From Flavobacteriales bacterium (GTDB lineage: Bacteria > Bacteroidota > Bacteroidia > Flavobacteriales_D > Sanyastnellaceae), in assembly GCA_027488055.1 (NCBI GenBank), contig JAIYCK010000389.1, forward strand, positions 1 through 7,834: a stretch of DNA of 7,834 nt, written 5' to 3'. Shown here one piece after another: positions 4,977 through 7,834 of the stretch. Made by a program: the position numbers and the translations under genes. The notes under the pieces are model-generated. The model saw only the letters and a list, made by a program, of their open reading frames with translations. It had not been told where the DNA came from and ran no database searches. Within the stretch, counting starts at the first letter, position 1. Each line of letters begins with the position of its first letter.

Positions 4977-6079
4977 TCTTTGCTGTGTTCAATAATCATC
5001 CAATTCTCTCCCGTGCTCAGTATGGTGACATACTCAGCCAAGGGCCAACCCATCGTCCAATTGTTAGTTCCTTCAATGAGTTGTCCGCTGATGGGCACCA
5101 AATTCACGTCATAGGATGAAGGGCTAGTGCTGTACTTGCGGAGGCGATAGACACGACCCGCGCAGGTGGCCACATCCGGCAAGGTGATCGTAACATCTTC
5201 TTCGGTGATGTCACAGAGCAGCAGATAATCCTGGACTCCGCATTGATCCACTGTTGGCCCTGGCGTTTCAGCATCTCCTTCTACCACCCGGAATGATACT
5301 GAATGGGAGCCATTGTTGTGAAAAGAAGAGGTGGGCGACTGTGTGCCCAGACCAATTCGCTGAGTGGTATTGAAAACGGCGGTGTCGGACTCATTCCATG
5401 TGGCATAGCTAATGGGGCTGATGTCCACGGTATGTGTAATTCCTGCCTCGGTGATCTCCAGCGTGTTTTGATCCGACGTGATCATTTCTTCGATCAATTC
5501 ATTTTCCGAATCATTATCACCACCCACCAATGCCAATAGACCTGTCACATTGTAACTGAATTCCGAATCGCCTTCGTGAAAAATGAGATTTACCCCATCA
5601 AAAGTGATGTCGCTGATGGTCTCATTCACAATACTTCCATCCGACTCATTGATGACAGAATCCGCGGTTGCGCTGTGCAATGCGTATGGCACCGACACAA
5701 GTTGAGACACTCCGATGAGCGCGGGAATACCTTGCCCCGGCAGAATGGCTCTTACTTCCACAAAATAGGATTGATTGCTCCACGGTATTTCATCCAAACT
5801 GAGATACGTTCCCACTCCGGTAGGAATACCCGCACCGATCTGAACCGCAAACACACCAAACAAATTGGTTGACACGATGGGATGGCTTTCCTCGAAAACG
5901 ATACTACCGTCGATATCCCCTTGTCGAATAGCAAACTCCAGCGTGACCTCTTGATTGGCTACCAAAAGCCCCTGCGCATCGCGCAATACAGCTTGATACG
6001 ATATAAGGGCCGGTGCTCCTTGGCTGATACCGACCAATGATAGAACCGATAACAAAAAGGTAATTAGACACTTAGACAT
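4973..6079 (-). CDS. Secreted fibre-like protein (tail-fibre-type head domain)
   Basis: The 368-residue protein opens with a signal peptide (about 1-20, ending GISQ). The N-terminal beta-sandwich (27-140) starts with ISYQAVLRDAQG and ends VSVPYALHSATADSV, a pattern common in Bacteroidota surface fibre proteins ('NYQAVARDA... VPYALYA'). A repeat-like stalk follows (about 140-225) with DNDSENELIEEM and TLEITEAGITHTVDIS. RIGLGTQSPTSSFHNNG (241-257) matches the 'VGIGTTNPTSKLHVNG' motif found before fibre heads. The C-terminal domain (about 285-368) with VTITLPDVATCAGRVYRLRK and ENWMII resembles phage-tail-spike-like heads. No type A or type B sorting domain is visible at the C-terminus, so its route across the outer membrane is unclear. 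It is the first gene of the operon and its stop overlaps the start of the type B gene. It is probably a trimeric surface fibre; the ligand is unknown. Confidence 0.75.
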   Translation of the reverse strand: MSKCLITFLLSVLSLVGISQGAPALISYQAVLRDAQGLLVANQEVTLEFAIRQGDIDGSIVFEESHPIVSTNLFGVFAVQIGAGIPTGVGTYLSLDEIPWSNQSYFVEVRAILPGQGIPALIGVSQLVSVPYALHSATADSVINESDGSIVNETISDITFDGVNLIFHEGDSEFSYNVTGLLALVGGDNDSENELIEEMITSDQNTLEITEAGITHTVDISPISYATWNESDTAVFNTTQRIGLGTQSPTSSFHNNGSHSVSFRVVEGDAETPGPTVDQCGVQDYLLLCDITEEDVTITLPDVATCAGRVYRLRKYSTSPSSYDVNLVPISGQLIEGTNNWTMGWPLAEYVTILSTGENWMIIEHSKE

Positions 6080-6147
6080 GGAGCGGCGGGAATGAGGATT
6101 CGATTAGCAATTTACCCTCTTGAGCTGGCCTCCCATCAAATGAAATA

Positions 6148-6175
6148 CAAAACTATCAACGTAAAGACGTGCAAA
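6148..6175 (-). promoter_or_regulatory. Candidate Bacteroidota-type promoter of the T9SS/fibre operon
   Basis: On the minus strand, TAGTTTTG (6155-6148) fits the -7 consensus TAnnTTTG exactly. TTTG (6175-6172) lies 16 bp upstream, slightly short of the usual spacing for the -33 element. The expected transcript start would be near 6141, giving a leader of about 60 nt before the ATG at 6079. The upstream element directly abuts the stop codon of the DUF3109 gene. No terminator is visible after that gene, so read-through from rocD is also possible. Confidence 0.5.
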
Positions 6176-6757
6176 TCAGCGCGCCTCATTGGAGAGTGCG
6201 GTAAATACTTCTTCGGCTTCCTGATACCACTCCAACCCAAATTTGCGTATGAGAGGTTCTTTCAAAAATCGAAAGACGGGAACGCCCAGTTGCTTTCCGC
6301 AGTTACAAGCAGGTTCGCACACCTGCCAGCGATGATAATTGACCGCAACATATTCCGCTAGTGCCTCCAAACGGACTGGATACAAATGACAAGAAATAGG
6401 CTTTCGCCAAGCAATTTTACCATCTAGATAAGCTTGTTCGATACCACATTTAGCGATGCCTTTGGAGTCAAAAACGACGAATGCACAGGCTCCATGATCA
6501 CCCACCAATGGTGTCACCAAATCACCTTCATGATCCATTTCATACAACCCTTTGGCCGCAATGGCCTCCAGTCCTTCTTTGCGCAAATAAGGCGCTACCA
6601 CATCATAAATCTCTTCCAAAATCCCTGTTTCCTCGGGCTCCAAAGGCGCTCCACTGCTGCCTTCAATGCAACATGCTCCTTTGCAAGCGTTCAGATCACA
6701 TACGAATTCATTTTCAAAAATTTCTTCGCTGACCAAGGTGTCTTTGATTATGATCAT
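6176..6757 (-). CDS. DUF3109 family cysteine-rich protein (CxxCC-like)
   Basis: The 193-residue protein has the cysteine pattern of the DUF3109 family, related to the YkgJ-type 'CxxCC' putative metal or Fe-S binders: Cys20, Cys25, Cys29, Cys30, Cys91, Cys104, Cys123, Cys147, Cys151 and Cys153. Family signatures are LNACKGACCIEG (23-34), HGACAFVVFD (88-97) and RKPISCHLYPVR (118-129). No signal peptide or membrane segment is visible, so it should be cytoplasmic. The biochemical role of the family is not established. The ATG at 6755-6757 is chosen because it forms an ATGA overlap with the rocD stop and matches the family N-terminus; an in-frame start 16 codons upstream would run inside rocD. The gene is probably translated by coupling to rocD. 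Confidence 0.87.
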   Translation of the reverse strand: MIIIKDTLVSEEIFENEFVCDLNACKGACCIEGSSGAPLEPEETGILEEIYDVVAPYLRKEGLEAIAAKGLYEMDHEGDLVTPLVGDHGACAFVVFDSKGIAKCGIEQAYLDGKIAWRKPISCHLYPVRLEALAEYVAVNYHRWQVCEPACNCGKQLGVPVFRFLKEPLIRKFGLEWYQEAEEVFTALSNEAR

Positions 6758-7834
6758 TTGCCTTGCGTATAGGTTTTGATAGATTGAGCTATGATGCCTA
6801 TGCATTGGCGAAGCTGTGCTTCAGTCATAACCAGTGGTGGTGCAAATCGAATGATATTGCCATGAGTGGGTTTTGCCAAAAGGCCATTTTCAGCCATGAT
6901 CATGCATATGTCCCAAGCGGCGTGACCATCCTCACTGTCGTCTATCACGATAGCATTGAGCAAGCCCTTGCCTCTCACTGTGACAATAAGGGGTATTTCC
7001 GCCTTCAGTCGATTGAGTTCTTCCCGAAAGATGATCCCCAATGCTTCGGCATTCTCTGCCAATTGCTCGTCCTTGAGCACCTGCAATGCCTCTTTGGCTA
7101 CAGCGCAAGCCAGAGGGTTTCCACCATAAGTTGAACCATGTTCACCTGGCTTAATATTGAGCATGATCTCATCATTGGCCAATGCGCAACTCACCGGCAA
7201 GACGCCGCCACTTAGCGCTTTTCCTAAAATTAATATATCTGGTTTTACATTTTCATGATCACATGCCAACATGCGCCCAGTGCGCGCTAGACCCGTTTGG
7301 ACCTCGTCTGCAATCATGAGTACATTGTATTGTGTGCACAATGCCCTTACGCCGCTTAGATAACCCTCATGAGGCACCACCACTCCGGCTTCCCCTTGGA
7401 TCGGCTCAAACATGAATCCCGCAATATGTGGCTCACGCTTAAATACTTCTTCCAAGGCTGATAAGTCATTGTAAGGTACGATGATATAACCCGGCATAAA
7501 AGGACCAAATCCATTGGTGCTCGATGGATCTTGAGAACTGCTTATGGCAGCCAACGTGCGTCCCCAAAAATTCCCTTCGACAAATACCATTTTTGCTTCA
7601 TTGGCGGGAATTCCTTTCTTATCATACCCCCAGCGGCGCGCTAATTTCATGGCTGTTTCACCTCCTTCGACACCTGTATTCATGGGAAGCACTTTATCGT
7701 AACCAAAATACTCAGTGATGTAACGCTCGTACTCACCCAATTGATTGTTGTAAAACGCTCTGGAAGTGAGTGTCAATTTACTCGCTTGATCATGCAATGC
7801 TTTGATGATGCGAGGATGACAATGTCCCTGATTC
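6754..7834 (-). CDS. rocD: Ornithine aminotransferase (ornithine-oxo-acid transaminase), 5' end outside window
   Basis: This class III PLP-dependent enzyme transfers the delta-amino group of L-ornithine to 2-oxoglutarate, giving glutamate semialdehyde and glutamate, in arginine/ornithine breakdown and proline interconversion. The reading frame is open to the window edge: the first visible residues are NQGHCHPRIIKA, and 359 residues are visible. About 50 residues are probably missing compared with typical family lengths near 400-415. Signatures are NTGVEGGETAMKLARRWGY (the 'NTGAEAVETA' region), EPIQGEAGV, DEVQTGLARTG with the PLP-contacting Asp (visible residue 176), and DILILGKALSGG with the Schiff-base Lys (visible residue 205, codon at 7219-7221). 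GSTYGGNPLA also fits. The stop overlaps the DUF3109 start by ATGA. No frameshift or missing catalytic residue is seen. Confidence 0.95.
   Translation of the reverse strand, partial: NQGHCHPRIIKALHDQASKLTLTSRAFYNNQLGEYERYITEYFGYDKVLPMNTGVEGGETAMKLARRWGYDKKGIPANEAKMVFVEGNFWGRTLAAISSSQDPSSTNGFGPFMPGYIIVPYNDLSALEEVFKREPHIAGFMFEPIQGEAGVVVPHEGYLSGVRALCTQYNVLMIADEVQTGLARTGRMLACDHENVKPDILILGKALSGGVLPVSCALANDEIMLNIKPGEHGSTYGGNPLACAVAKEALQVLKDEQLAENAEALGIIFREELNRLKAEIPLIVTVRGKGLLNAIVIDDSEDGHAAWDICMIMAENGLLAKPTHGNIIRFAPPLVMTEAQLRQCIGIIAQSIKTYTQGK

Noticed and set aside
6755..6805. Longer start for the DUF3109 gene (16 extra codons)
   Set aside because: The extension would lie inside rocD, does not look like the family N-terminus, and the ATGA overlap at 6754-6757 gives a natural start.
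1..7834. CRISPR array
   Set aside because: The only exact direct repeat noticed is the 52-bp pair 402 bp apart; no regularly spaced short repeats are present.

Overview
The window reads as a chromosomal segment of a Bacteroidota bacterium. The evidence is a type IX secretion (T9SS) gene set with a PorP/SprF-family protein and a type B 'gliding motility' C-terminal domain, a Bacteroidota-style DUF3109 protein, a TAnnTTTG-type promoter box, and start codons without strong Shine-Dalgarno sequences. The class cannot be fixed from this sequence alone. Sampled lines of the core operon are about 50% G+C, while sampled lines of the gene at 796-1299 are about 25-38%, so the left 1.4 kb looks like accessory DNA beside a core locus.

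Layout. (1) 1-454: a small cassette with a GIY-YIG endonuclease gene (72-377). Its 3' end runs into a tRNA D-arm/T-arm-like mosaic, then a chain of hairpins and a strong rho-independent terminator. The last 52 bp of this unit (403-454) are identical to bases 1-52, so the window opens at the end of a preceding copy. (2) 455-795: no convincing gene, but a long imperfect palindrome (650-784) that resembles a degenerate integron-type recombination site. (3) 775-1412: a 638-bp, AT-rich unit bounded by near-perfect 16-17 bp inverted repeats. It holds one SRPBCC-fold gene on the minus strand and ends 5 bp from the stop codon of the next gene. (4) 1418-6079, minus strand: four genes, each overlapping the next by an ATGA. 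In transcription order they are a secreted fibre-like protein, a very small T9SS type B CTD protein, a PorP/SprF-like outer-membrane protein, and an OmpA protein with a beta-propeller. A candidate promoter lies just upstream (6148-6175). (5) 6176-7834, minus strand: ornithine aminotransferase (rocD, N-terminus outside the window) and a DUF3109 cysteine-rich protein, again joined by an ATGA overlap.

How the genes may work together. In characterised Flavobacterium systems, cargo with a type B CTD needs a partner of the PorP/SprF family, and PorE-type OmpA/propeller proteins tie T9SS components to peptidoglycan. The four-gene operon therefore looks like a self-contained surface-display module: fibre, short type B carrier or anchor, dedicated translocon partner, and periplasmic anchor. 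This is the best candidate in the window for a little-described system; its function is inferred from domains and gene order. The two cassette-like units downstream of the operon are the other unusual feature.
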